From Cavenderia fasciculata (Eukaryota > Evosea > Eumycetozoa > Acytosteliales > Cavenderiaceae): a stretch of 64,000 bases of DNA. The stretch lies in the NCBI RefSeq assembly GCF_000203815.1, contig NW_004457695.1, forward strand, positions 310,001 to 374,000. The letters run 5' to 3'. The translations under genes and the position numbers were made by a program. Positions 24,512-37,002 of this stretch are shown here, one piece after another; the first letter of the stretch is position 1, and each line of letters starts with the position of its first letter. A model generated the notes under the pieces. It was not told the origin of the DNA, ran no database searches, and saw nothing but the letters and a program-made list of their open reading frames with translations.

Positions 24512-26485
24512 TTTGATTGATTTCTTGATTTTCAGATTGGGAAAAAAAAACAATAAATGTTACACTAATAGGTTGTGGGGAAAGTAATTATATAGGTTTT
24601 GAAATTTAGAAGTATATTGTTGGAATAATAACTACTAAAAATCTTTTTTAAATGATTATTTGTTTTTTTTGTCTAAATTATTTAATTAATTGTTCCATTT
24701 GAATTGGGGAAATAAATAATTAATTAAATAGATATATGAACAATAAAAGATCAATTTAATGTTTGTTTTGAATAAAACATAAATTGATGAATAAATAATA
24801 ACATTTAAATATATATAATAATAATAATAATAAAACAAATATATTTTCGTGTATTGTAGAAAATACAAGAATAAAAAAAAAAGATACCAATCGTTGCAAC
24901 AAAACCAAATGATCAACAACATTTTGTTTAAAATGGATGGAAGAGTAAATTCCAGATTGTAAACATAAGTGCGATTTTAAGGGTGCAAGGGGGTCATTCA
25001 TAAAAGTGAATTATAAACAGACGATAATTCAAATTGAATGATAGAGGATACAAACAAATAAAAAGTAAAACAACAACAGCAACAGCAGAGCAATCAAACA
25101 ACAACATATCAATCAATGATCGATCATGACACATACGATGATGGTGTACAATGATGATGATGATAGAGAATGTGTTGTGATGAGAGATGTGTATGTGTGT
25201 ATGTTTTGTGTTTGTCGATGATGTATCGTGTCACGTCAATATGATAATCATTTCAATCATAGAAGAGTATGTAATAAAAAAACGACCGCCGACAGCCGAT
25301 AAATAAATAGGAGCATAAAATGGTAGTAATAATGCATATTATTTGTTTTTTTATTCATATGTGACCGATGCATACATGCATTCAAACAACAAAGAAGTTA
25401 TTTGTTTGTTTTGGTAAATATAATTTTTTTTTGTTATTATTATTAATAATATTTTAGGGTTAAATAATTATATAAATAAAAGAAAAAGAAAAAGAGAAAG
25501 AGAAAAGAAAGAAAGAAAGAGAGTAGAGAGAAAAGGGATAGAAAAGAAGTAAAAGGAACGAGAGAATGTTAGTTTTCAAAAATAGAAAAAAGATATGATA
25601 AGGATAGATAATAGAGCTGCTGATGGTGTGATTTGTTGTTGTTGTTGTTGTTGTTATTATTGTTAAATCTACGTTGAGTAGAACAATAAAAACATACCTA
25701 AAAATAAAATACTACTATAAATAAATATAATAGTTGAGAGCGAGAGTATTTGGAGAGAATCAAACTAATACAAAAACCGAGAAGACCTTTTTGTCGTTGT
25801 TGGCGAAAAAAAAAAAGAATGAAAAAATAAAAAAAAATAAAAAAATCGGAATGCGAAAAAGGAATCAAAAAACATGGTGCAAACACTCATTTCTGTCGGT
25901 CAAAACAAGACAATATGTATAGTTTGCTCGATCGATTAGTTTGTAAATAAAAGCACGACGAGCCTTGCGACAACAATTTATTATTATTATTATTATCACA
26001 TCGACCAAACAAAATAATATTATGTTGAACAAACACAAACAACAACCCAACTTTTCTTTTATTCATCTTTTTAATTAAAGTGTAAATTTAAAAGTTAAAA
26101 GTTAAAAGTTAGCTCGCTATTCGTATTCATGAAACTGTTAACAAGCACCAATCAGCTGATTTTGAGTTGCAACTCAAATATTTGCTTCTATCTCTATCAC
26201 ATTCAGGGGGTTACAACCCATCATACCTACCCTTTTTGATCGGGGGCAGTAGGGGGGGGGGGGGCTGTCAATCTTAAATATTTAGTAGCTAAAATTGCAA
26301 TGAACAACAACTACAAATATAACAAGTCTTCAGTTCATTATTAATTAATTCAAAAGAGTGTAGAGGTAGTAATATTAGTAGTATTAGTAGTATTAGTTAT
26401 AATAGTAATAGTATTAGTTGTAGTAGGTTAATTATTAATATCTTATTTACTTGTGGCACAGCCAATCAAAGAAGAAAGAAAATAA
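24512..26485. promoter_or_regulatory. Long divergent intergenic region
   Basis: Nearly 2 kb between the helicase (leftward) and the GTPase-like gene (rightward), so it should carry both promoters. Contents: ATA/ATT runs, a GTTGTT repeat near 25636, a purine-rich GAAAGA stretch (25481-25560), a perfect 16-bp palindrome TTGAGTTGCAACTCAA (26162-26177) and a 13-G run (26252-26264). Open frames are short and AT-driven. No tRNA is seen. Confidence 0.65.
26162..26177. promoter_or_regulatory. Perfect 16-bp palindrome upstream of the GTPase-like gene
   Basis: TTGAGTTGCAACTCAA is its own reverse complement and lies about 310 bases before the start codon at 26486. It is more GC-balanced than its surroundings. 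It could bind a dimeric regulator; no factor is known to me. Confidence 0.35.
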
Positions 26486-28931
26486 ATGTCGAGACTGGTA
26501 ATCAACGTTCCCCCAAACAATCCATTGTTTATCACCGAGGGTGATTTGGGAACAGGTTTTAGTATTGATGAAACTAAATCTAAAAAGGGTCGAGTCTATC
26601 ATTTGGAAGATCAATCGTATGTATTATTATTATGATTAAGACAGACGATTAATAAATTTAATGTTCAATTGTTAATTATTCTTTTAAAAGTAAAATCAAG
26701 ACTTCTTACAGTCAATCTGATGATTCACAATACGAAATACTCGATAACGAACACAAAGTGAAAAAGAAATTACAACTAGACACTGAATTGGGATTGTCAA
26801 ATGGTTTCGCATCGGCAAGTGTTATTGGTGATTATTCAAGTTCAAACAATGATCATAAATTGACTATCGTCATGACTCGTAAAGTGACACATAAAGTGAT
26901 TGAAGTGTACTTGTCGCCACCAATGACAAAGGAAACACAAGCCATACAAGACATTGAAACACTACGTCAACAATTTGGTCTTTATTATATTCACAAAATT
27001 GAGCTTGGTGGATTATTGGAAATCAAAGTAACACTTGAATCATCGTATGTACAGTCTAATCAATTAATTGATTGAAAAAAAGAGTGAGTAGTATTTATTA
27101 ATTTGTATTTCTATTTTTTTCTTTATTACAAACTAGTAATATAGATTTATTAAAATCAATTAAAGGAGAGATTGGAGGAGACTTTTCTTTTAAACTATTT
27201 TCAGCTATCATGAAAAATAATACAAGTAAGCATGAAACAAATAACAACTTGGAATTAACTACATCGGTCGTAGCAACGGGTTGTTCTCAAAGGAATAGTG
27301 GTATCAATACTCAAACAATCGAAGGGATTAATGCTATTATCGATGGTTTCAAGTTGGATGAACAAAACTTGGTACCTTTGAGAATGGAGATTTGTCCCAT
27401 TCCACACACTTCATTTTCTCACTTGGATCATGTTAATTTCGCACTTTACAAGAGCAAATTGGCAATGGTTGGATCAAACTATTGTGAATTTGAAAAGATG
27501 ATTGTTAGATTGGCTAGATTCCGTGAAGATGTAATTGAGAAAAATTTGGGAGACCCCGACCAAACAATGTATTATGATAGTCTCTCTGCCCTCGCTGGCA
27601 AGGTATTACTACTAAGTGGAAGAATGAAAAACCTTCAAAATATTACTGCCAAATTTATGAAAAATACATTGGAATATATCATATCGTATGTATTTATATT
27701 AATAATATTAAAAAAGAGTACAATGAATCTAACAATCACTTTTATTTACTAGTAAAGAAGTTCAACCTTTAATGGCAGTTGTTGAAGAGGAGATATCGGC
27801 AGTAAAGAGATTGATTGGTGATATACCAACGACCATTGAAAAGGATGTATGGTTTGGCCCAGTAGTAGACAATCTTCCAACCTATTACGGTACCTATACA
27901 TACAATATCAATGGATCAGTTTACAAAGGCCATTGTTTAAAAGGAAAGAAACATGGTCAAGGTAGAATAGACTATCCCCCCGGAAACAAAAACCACTTTA
28001 AATCAATTGATGGATTATGGAAGGATGATCAAGTTAGTTATCCATCAACTATTTGTTATTCAGATGTATGTATTAAACTATTTAATAATATAAATGTGAT
28101 TGTATTGTTTATTAATATTAATATTATTTTTTAATGTTTTTAGGGAACATCAATTACATTAAATACAGAGCAAGAATGTGATCGTTGGAATGATGATTAT
28201 AAAACAATGTCAATTTCAAATTGCGTAGAGTTTGTCAATCGATCTACTGCACAAGAGTATATTTTCAATTATCAAGTCAATGTTGATGATATCCAAGAGC
28301 CATTGTTTCAAAGTTTGTATAATGGTCTCAAAAAATCGGTAAAGCCAGGCAGAGACAGATACTATTTTTTGTTCCTGGGTATAACAGGCGGTGGTAAAAC
28401 GACGATGATGGAGTATCTACTCAACATTCTCACTGGCCAACTCGACTCTCCCAAGAATCTTCGTGCAATGGACCTAGAGTCGACTGGCATTGGTGAGAGT
28501 AAAACAAAGACGGTGTGTCGATACGATATCGAATACAATCAAGGCGACTTTTACAAATTTGGTATTACTCTTATTGATACACCTGGATTCGCCGATGTCG
28601 AGGGACTCACCAAAGACAGTGCTCACATGACATCTATTCTAAAGTCCGTTGGTAGCGTTCCTAGGATAGATGGTGTCATGTATGTTGTGAGTGGAACATT
28701 GACACGAGCAACTACTGATGTCCTCAAGGTTTTATGCAGTGTCTTTTCAATCCTTCCCCAAGATTCCTTTAAATGTGTATCCACCATTTTTACATTTTGT
28801 GATAGTGCAAATCAAGCTGCCGAAGCTCGTGCAGTCATCAATAGCGTCATTTCTGGAATGGGCAAAAGACCAGACTTTTTTTTAGATAATCCATGGTATG
28901 TTATATTAAACAAATCAATTATTATTAATCG

Positions 28932-28965
<34 letters not shown>

Positions 28966-30205
28966 TTAATACATATATTATTATTATTATTATTATAGGT
29001 CACAACATTCAAATAACAAGGTTTCAGCCGGAGTCAAGGCAAATACGGAAGGATTATGCGGAGTTGATAACTCTGCAAACCTTTCAACGAGAATGGAAGC
29101 GACCACTAAAAGTGTCACAGACTTTTTAATTGAAAGAATCAGAAACAATGAGCCATTTTCATCACAGGCAATGGGCAATCTTGGTAATATCAGAAAACAA
29201 CTATTGGAAACACTAAATCAAATTGACAAGTTGATGAAACTCATTAAAGACAACAACGGGATATTGGATAGATTGACAGTTGAACATTTGGATGAAGCTA
29301 TTGTTAAGGCTCGATTGTTGACCATGGAGGAATGGATCAAAGACAAGGGATTCGCAATCATCGATGGGAAAGCAAAGGCAAAGATGTCCTCTCGTACTGA
29401 ATGGCCTGGAGGTGTCTATGCAACTGTTTGTTTGGCACCCAACTGTCAGAATATGGTGTGTCATCAAGGTTGTAATCTCGACTTTACACCTGACAAGCAG
29501 AGCAACATGTTTACCAACTGCAAAGCATTTAGAAATTTTAAATCAAAAGTACTTTCAATTGCTACAGACACTTCAAAGGAATGTCAAAAGTGTCTTGTTT
29601 GTCCTCTAGGTTGCTCTCATCAATACCATATCCATTCCAAATTCCAATTAGAATGGATTGAAAATAATAATATTTTAGATGAATATGATGCTCTTCGTCA
29701 GGGTGTAGATTCAGTATCAATTAAAGCCAAAGAAATTCAAGAAAATAGTAAGTTTTGGCAATAATTATTATTTATTATTATATATTATATATTATTATAT
29801 ATTATTATTATTATATATTATATAAAGATAAATAACCAACATCATTTTTATTTTTTTATCAATCTAGATGATGTTCTCCAAAAACAATTGATTGAACGAT
29901 TAGAGGAGATGAAAAAGTTGAAAGACAAGTTTGCGACACTTGCAGTGTTGGGTGATATCAAGGCCATTCTCAATGTATCGATCAAGACATACGAGGATAT
30001 GCGAAAGTTGTTGATTGAAAAAAAAGGCACCAAGGACGAGGTCGACAGTGTCAATGATATCATCGAGACACTCCAAACATTTGTCAGTCTGGTCGATAAC
30101 TCTGATGTTGAAAAATCGATCAATGATCAAATCAACTTGGGAAGACAGAGATTCAACAAGGCTTGGGATTTAGTACAAGAAAAGATTAAACTTGTTGTAC
30201 CATAA
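26486..30205 (+). CDS. GTPase-like protein with MORN motif and Cys/His cluster (intact copy)
   Basis: Seven exons: 26486-26616, 26691-27044, 27137-27685, 27753-28065, 28144-28895, 28999-29747 and 29868-30205, giving 1061 residues. All splice sites are GT-AG and phases agree. Residues 1-345 have no clear catalytic motif but resemble, in pattern, the N-terminal region of SNTX-type proteins (weak). A MORN motif (YKGHCLKGKKHGQGRIDYP) begins at 402, with a degenerate second. The GTP-binding domain has P-loop GITGGGKTT (528-536), a possible switch I around 568-572 (ESKTKT) and switch II LIDTPGF (D594), as in AIG1/GIMAP proteins. A cysteine cluster (844-912) contains CxxxxC..CHxxC..C..CxxC and ends GCSHQYHIH, probably binding zinc. 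The C-terminus is helical and coiled-coil-like. No signal peptide or membrane segment is evident. Function unknown; a membrane-associated or immune-type GTPase is conceivable. Confidence 0.88.
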
Positions 30206-30804
30206 ATAAAAAGGTGATTGTACAATTTTAAAATAAAATACTTTTATTTATTTTATTTTAAGAGTATAAAAATTTAATGAAAGCTTGCATGTGCACATGT
30301 CATACTTACCAAAGTGATCACTTATGTCAGCGATAGAAACAAATAACAAGACACCAATATATTATTATTACATTGCTCGCTTCGCTATCGCTTCGCTATC
30401 GCTTCGCTATCGCTTCGCTATCGCTTCGCTATCGCTTCGCTATCGCTTCGCTATCGCTTCGCTATCGCTTCGCTATCGCTTCGCTATCGCTTCGCTATCG
30501 CTTCGCTTCTACTCTTCTGCTGGCTGAGCACTAGTTTAACACTATAGAGCTGCTATTATCAAAAAAATACGTCTATCTATGTTTAATTAAACAATTGTTT
30601 ATTGTTGGCTGCTGATTGGTTCAATGTTGTGAACACTATGGTGCAAACATCATCATTTATTATAAATCAAAATATCTATATAGATTCTATATAACTATAT
30701 GACTATATAGATATCTATTTCCATACCTACAATATATATATATATATATCTACTATATATCAATCTCTATTTAAATAATTAAATTATTCGTTACGTGATA
30801 AGAA
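30206..30804. other. Spacer between the two GTPase-like paralogues
   Basis: Contains the 11-bp satellite described separately, then AT-rich DNA with a 12-bp inverted repeat (ATATCTATATAG at 30672-30683 and its complement at 30703-30714) and an (AT)n run near 30735. It should hold the 3' end of the first gene and the promoter of the second. No gene is seen. Confidence 0.6.
30378..30506. repeat. 11-bp tandem satellite (CGCTTCGCTAT), about 11.7 copies
   Basis: Eleven perfect copies of CGCTTCGCTAT (30378-30498) plus eight more bases, in otherwise AT-rich DNA. The opposite strand carries GCGAAGC in each unit, a heptamer known to fold into an exceptionally stable mini-hairpin as single-stranded DNA. 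An open frame runs through the repeat on the + strand, but its sequence is only the repeat translated with an 11-residue period, so I do not call it a gene. Confidence 0.95.
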
Positions 30805-33800
30805 ATGTCATTCGTAATAGACATACCAACAGACAATCCTCTATTTATTACCAGAGGTGATTTGGGTAAAGGTTTGGAAGGAAACTTTTCAGATCCATCG
30901 TCGATCACCAAAAAAAGCCAAGTATTTAGTCAATCTGATCCATTGCAAGTATCCTAATACTATTTCTATATTCTCTATATATATATTTATCTAAACTGAT
31001 TGTTCTAACATTATTATTATTTATTCTTTTTTATTTTGTAGTAAAATTAAAACAACAAATCCACATACTGATCGATCAAAGATTGAAAGGAGTGATGGAG
31101 AAAAAAAGACATTACAAACAGATGCTGGTGATTCCTATGATGGTAAAATAGGGTACAAGTCTAAATTCCGTTTTTTCAAACAAATGGGTCACACTTGTAT
31201 CGAGCTATATGACTCTCCTCCATTCACCGATGAAGTCAAAAAGGTAAAAGATATCGAGTCTCTAAGAGCTCAATTTGGATTTCATTACATTGGTAAAATT
31301 GAATTTGGTGCAGTTATGGATATTACAATTACATTGGAATCAGAGTAAGTGTAGAAATAGATAGAACAACAACCTAGAATAATATTCAAAATACAAATAT
31401 AAATTTTTTTTTTTTTTTTTTTTACAATTAGGAATAAAGACTCTATAAAATCTATACAATTACAAACCAGTTCAGACCTTTCTTTGGATTCATTGACCAA
31501 TGCGATCAATCAATATACTAGAGAGGATTCAATGGGTATGGTCAGTTTTAATAGCAAGGTGTCATTGTTTGGATGTGTTCAAAAGAAGAATTTTGTTACT
31601 GTAAATGAACTCAAGAATATTTTCGAGTTGATTCAAGTGGATGCGAGTAATTTGGTTCCAATTAGAATGGAGATTTGTCCGATTCAACACAAATTAATTG
31701 ATTCATTGGGTCTTCTTGGTTTTGAACACTATAAGAGAAAGTTGGTCATGATTGGAGAAAATAATTGTCAATTCGATCAGATGATTGCCAGGTTGAAGCA
31801 ATTTCAAGCCATGATCGATCCAATCGTTGGAGAAGAGGAGCAATCATCTTTGGTCATGGACCTTTTTGTAAAGGCTCCAATTTTAATTAGAAGAGTGACT
31901 GTAATGAAAAATCAATCCATCTCTTTTATAAAAAACACAGTAGAATATATAATAGGGTATGTAATCAATTAAAATCAAGATTAAGATCATTTAAAATGAA
32001 ACATGTTACTTTGAAAATATATATTAACTAGAATCATATTTTTTTTTGTAAAGTAATAGTATTCCACATTCTGAAGAGTATGTGGCAGAGGAAATGTTGG
32101 TGGTAAAGAGATTTGTTGGAGAAACTCTAACCGTTACTGATAGAGGGTCATGGTATGGTTCAAGTATTGACAAAGTACCAGTCTATTATGGCAAATATTG
32201 TTATACAAACGGACAAACTTACAATGGGTTTTGTCTCAATGGAAAAAAAAATGGTCAAGGTACACTTGAATATCCTGCTGGAAACATTAGCCATATCAAA
32301 TCAATTAAAGGAGTATGGGAATGACAATGTTAGGTTTCCATCAACCATTCAATATGTAGATGTAAGTAAAAGTAAAGGGTAAAAGTGAAATATTAAATAT
32401 TAATATTAATATATTTAAATATATTTATTTTAATTTTTTTTCCATTTCATTTTTAGGGAACAACAGAGAAATTAGTACAGGCAAGGGATTTGATTCGTTG
32501 GAATGAAAAAAACAAATCAAAAATGTTAGCTTCACATGTTGTCAAATTTGATCAATATCAAGGAGAACCAGTCATAAAGTTTCGGGTCAATATGGATTTG
32601 ATAGAGGAACATCTTTTCTTTTTTTTCGGTTTTCGATCAACTCCAAAATTCAATCAGTACGGACAGAGACAGATACTACTTTTTATTGATGGGTATAACT
32701 GGCAGTGGCAAAACAACGATGGTCGAGTATCTACTCAACATTCTCACTGGCCAACTCGACTCTCCCGACAATCTTCGTGCAACGGACCTAGAGTCGACTG
32801 GCATTGGCGAGAGTAAAACAAAGTGTGTGCCGATACGATATCGAGTATACTCGCCGTGGAGTATATCTATTTGGTATTACTCTTATTGATACACCGGGTT
32901 TTGCCGATGTTGAAGGATTCACCAAAGACACCCAACACATAGAGTCTATTCTCAGATCGGTAGGCACCATTCCGAGGATTGTTGGCGTATGGTATGTGGT
33001 CGGTGGGTGACCACTAACAAGAAAAACACACGAGTCTCTAAATGTTATCTGTAATGTATTTTCCATTCTTCCTCGAGAGTCTATGCAATGTGTTTCAACG
33101 ATTGTTACATTTTGTGAAACTCTTATTGTGGCATCCGATACTAGACGTATTATCAATGAAATGATTAATGGAATTGGATCAAGACCTGTTTTATTTTTGG
33201 ATAATCCATGGTATGTGTAGAGGTGGAACCTGAAAATCCTAATACATTTAGTATGTTGTTAATTATTTTTTTAATTTATTATTTACAGGTCACAACACAG
33301 AAACAACACAATCAAATCTCAATCAATTGATTCAGAGGGAGTGTATGGGTTTGACAATACAGGAGTTTTGCCCAAGAAAATAGAAGAGACAACCAGAAGA
33401 GTCGTTCAGTTTATGGTTGACAGAATCAGATCAAATGTGCCATTTGCCACGGCGGAAATGAAAAGTCTTGGAGCAATTAGAAACCAATTAATGAAAAACA
33501 TTCCAGAGATTGGAAAGACCATCAAGCTGATAGGAGACAACACCAAGATTAGCGATAAATTGGCATCACAACAAAACCTTGAAGCATATATCACCCAAAC
33601 CAAGGATTTGACAATGGAAGAATGGGTCAAAGATAAAGGATATGCTTTAATCGATGGGGTACCCCATGCAAAGATAATGTCTGGGGAGAGATGGCCAGAT
33701 GGAGGTCATGCAACTGTGTGTTTGGGTCCAGAATGCAAGACTATGGTTTGTCACCAAGGCTGCTCTCTTGCGTTTACCTCTCAGCGACATAGTTCCATTT

Positions 33801-34549
33801 TCACCGGGTGTAGGGCATTCAGAGACACCCTTTCCAAAATCAAATCACAGTTTGTTGATAATGCCAGTGATTGCCTACATTGTCTAGAGTGCGAACTCAA
33901 TTGTTCTCATCAACATCATATCCACACTGAATTTAAACTCGAGTGGTTTCCAAACAATGAAATTGTAAAGGCCTACTATGAGATTGTAAAAGGATCAGAT
34001 TCTGCATTGAAAATGGCAAATAAACTTAATCAAGATAGTAAGTAGGAGTAGGAGGAGGAGTAGAGCGAAACAGAACAAAGTATTAATTCAAATATTGACA
34101 CATTCTCTTTTTTTTTAGATTTAGATTTACAAACAAAGTTTACTCTTCAATTGGGAGAGATAAAGAAACTAGAGAAGCAATTTCATGAACTGTCAGTGTT
34201 GGGTGACATAAAAAAGTATATAGAGTCGACAATCGCCGTTTACAGGCAACAATTGGAAAATGGAGGACAGGTTCTTGAAATCAGAGGGCTTTTGGAACAA
34301 CTGGAAGCATTTTTAACGATTTTAAAAGACTCACCTTCTATTGAAGCAAACATACAGAATCAAGTTAGAGAGGGTAAAGCCCGATATTTCCATGCATGGA
34401 ATGTAGTTAAAAAAATTATAGCCTTGCCATATGGCCTAACCCCACTTTCTATCAAATCTTCTGGTGGAGAAAAGAAACTTATTAATGATATCGTCGATGA
34501 AGATGCATCCTCTGAAACAATACCAACTCGCTCTTTTAAACAATTTTAA
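30805..34549 (+). pseudogene. Tandem paralogue of the GTPase/MORN/Cys-cluster gene, broken in the middle
   Basis: Same seven-exon plan: 30805-~30948, 31042-31344, 31432-31956, 32054-32361, 32457-33210, 33289-34037 and 34119-34549. Exons 2, 3, 6 and 7 are open and clearly homologous, and the Cys/His cluster (CLGPEC..CHQGC..CLHC..GCS-like..HHIH) is fully conserved. Lesions cluster in exons 4 and 5: a frameshift near 32318 just after the MORN region, another near 32660 before the P-loop (GITGSGKTT survives in a different frame), a third near 32823, and an in-frame TGA at 33008-33010 after the switch II region. Exon 1 has no suitable GT donor; a GC donor (GCAAGT at 30949) fits the required phase. 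It is a pseudogene unless the middle is badly sequenced. The tandem position next to the intact copy indicates local duplication. Confidence 0.8.
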
Positions 34550-34715
34550 AGTTTAAACACTGTAATTTATAAAATTACAATGTTAATTATTTATATATAT
34601 ATTAAGATCTTGTTTAATTTTTTATAACAATTATTATTACATATTCCAAACTATAGTAAAAAAAGAAAAAGAAAAATAAATTAATAAATTAATAAATTTG
34701 ATTCCTACTTTTTTT

Positions 34716-37002
34716 TTAAATAAATATTTTGTTTTTCTTTTTCTTCTTACCTTGTTTCTTATAATCATCCCAATCACCTTCAAATTGTAAGACTTGTTTT
34801 GGTTGATCATCATCACCATCGAAATACCAAATTTCATCACAAACAAGATTGATAAGACGCTCGTCGTGACTAACCATGAGAATACCACCTTGGAATTCAT
34901 TGAGAGCTTGAATGAGGGCGTCGACAGTATCGATATCAAGATGATTCGAAGGTTCATCGAGCAAGAGAATATGTGGTTTGGTGAATGCAATTTGACAGAG
35001 TACTACTCTACTCTTTTGACCACCAGACAAGGTGTTGACAGTACGGAGAGCTAAATCACCTGAGAGACCAAATCTACCAAGGTGTGAACGTGCTACCTGA
35101 GGACTAGTGCCTGGGTATTTTGCCAAAAAGTTGTCAAGTGGACTCTTGCTAAGATCCAATTGATCGACAAAATGTTGTGAAAAACGTGCAAACTTTAATT
35201 TACCATGTCTAATAACATTACCTGAAGTTTCTTCCAATTCTCCTGATAATAATCTAAGTAATGTTGTCTATAAAAAAAATAAAAATAAATTAATTAATAA
35301 ATTAAATATTAAATATTATTATTATCTTTTTTTTTTTTGTTTCATTCTATTTTCTTTTTCTACTTACTTTACCAACACCATTAGCACCAACAAGAGCAAC
35401 TCTACTATTCATATCAATACCAAGATTAAGATTTTTAAGTAAGAGATTTTCAGGTTTGTAGCCAAAAGCGACATCTTGAAGTTGAAGGATGGGAGGGGTG
35501 AGAGGATCGACTTCGAGGAAGGAGAGGGTGACGGTTGGATCGTCGAGTACTTCGGATATGACGTCCATCTTTTCCAATTGTTTGATTCTGGATTGAGCCA
35601 TCTTGGCACGCTTGGCATTGTATCTGAAACGATCGATAAAGGTTTGGATGTGTTTACGTTGTTGTTGTTGTGCGTCAAATGCCTTTTGTTGTGAACGGAG
35701 ACGGTCGTGACGGGTTTGCTCAAACGTCGAGTAGTTACCCTTGTAGTAGTCGAGCTTCTTGTTGTTGAGATGAATAATATCGGTACACACCGAGTTGAGG
35801 AAGTCACGGTGATGAGACACAATGACGAGGGTACGACCCCAGTTGATGAGGTAGCTCTCGAGCCACAAACAGGCAAACAGATCGAGATGGTTAGTGGGTT
35901 CATCCAACATGAGTACATCGGGTTGGATAAAGAGGGCACGGGCGAGCGAGACACGCATACGCCAGCCACCGGAAAATTGCTTGGTGGCTTGTTGCTGCAT
36001 TTCGTCGGTGAAACCGAGACCGGCGAGAATGGCGGCTGCTCTGCTCTCGGCAGTGTGTGCGTCAATCACATTGAGACGCTCGTAGATGTCACGGATCTTT
36101 TCAGAGTAGTTGGCACGCTCATTGTCGGGCAGTGCGTTGAGACGTTTCTCCTCCTTGAGCAAACGCTCACGTTCAATGTCGGCTTCGAGCACACAGTCAA
36201 TGACAGTCTGCTCGGTACCGTTGACTTCCTGCTCGACGTGGAGGATCGACAGGTTGTTCTTAATGTCAATCTCACGCGATGCAATGTGACGCAACAACGT
36301 GGTCTTACCTGTACCGTTACGCCCGATCAAACCATACTTGCGACCAAAGTTGAGATGCAAGTCTCCGTTGATAATGAGATCCATCTTGCCGTACGACAGC
36401 GAAAAGTTTTCAACGTGGATGTCTCTGCTCTGCAATGTACCACGTGCGAGTGACATCTCCATAGTCTGTTGCTTTTGCAATGCTTGCAGTGCTTGCAAAG
36501 CCTGGTTTGCCCTAACCTTTTTACGCTCTTCCTTGGCGACACGTGCTTCCTTTCTTGCGTTGTATCTCTTCTCGTTGGCCTCGAGCTGCTCTCTGTTGAC
36601 GATCGAGATGTTGTCATCGGGCTTCATCCAGGCGACCGCAGCGTCCAAACGATCGTCCAGACGCAACAAACTGACCGGTTGCAGCAGCTGTTGCACTGCT
36701 CCGCCCGTCTGGTCAATACGCACGATCCCCTCGGCCACCAAACTGTCGATGACCTTGCGCACAAGCTCGCCGGCCTTGTCCTCGCATCCACCAGCAAAGT
36801 CTTGCAAAAAAGGAGTCAGCATCTCGATCAATTCGTCACGGTCACTGTTCATCGAGTCGTCTTCAAACACACCGGTAATGTAGTCGATGATCGTCTCGTC
36901 AATCTCCTCCACTGCCTTGGCTCCCAATGTCTTGTGGATCGACTCTTTAATCTCTACAGCCTTTGATGCTTTTGATGATGTATTTCCTTTCTTTACTGCC
37001 AT
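34716..37002 (-). CDS. ABCF-family ATPase, GCN20/ABCF3-like
   Basis: Soluble twin-ABC ATPase without membrane segments; family members work on ribosomes in translation control. Exons are 35368-37002 and 34716-35267 (minus), 728 residues. The N-terminal ~190 residues are a helical extension like that of ABCF3/GCN20 (TIIDYITGVFEDD). ABC1: Walker A GRNGTGKT (227-234), signature FSGGWRMR (343-350), Walker B VLMLDEPTNHLD (363-374). The linker is charged. ABC2: Walker A GANGVGKT, cut by the intron after its Lys; signature LSGGQKSR; Walker B ILLLDEPSNHLD. The C-terminus is a short lysine-rich tail. Codons are GC-rich, as expected for a well-expressed housekeeping gene. It converges with the broken GTPase paralogue 166 bases away. 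Placement in ABCF3 rather than ABCF1/2 rests on the N-terminal extension. Confidence 0.92.

Noticed and set aside
22781-24520. Long + strand open frames opposite the helicase gene
   Set aside because: They are antisense shadows of the RGG repeats and helicase core; codon pattern and homology support the minus strand only.
24512-24553. Helicase start 14 codons further upstream
   Set aside because: The added residues are AT-driven and lack family similarity; the ATG at 24511 has the preferred A-rich context.
30324-30527. 67-codon frame across the 11-bp satellite
   Set aside because: It encodes only the translated repeat plus flanks, has no family resemblance, and the repeat itself explains the lack of stops.
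35476-36966. Several + strand frames of up to 248 codons opposite the ABCF gene
   Set aside because: They are antisense shadows in a GC-rich coding region; both ABC domains read cleanly on the minus strand.
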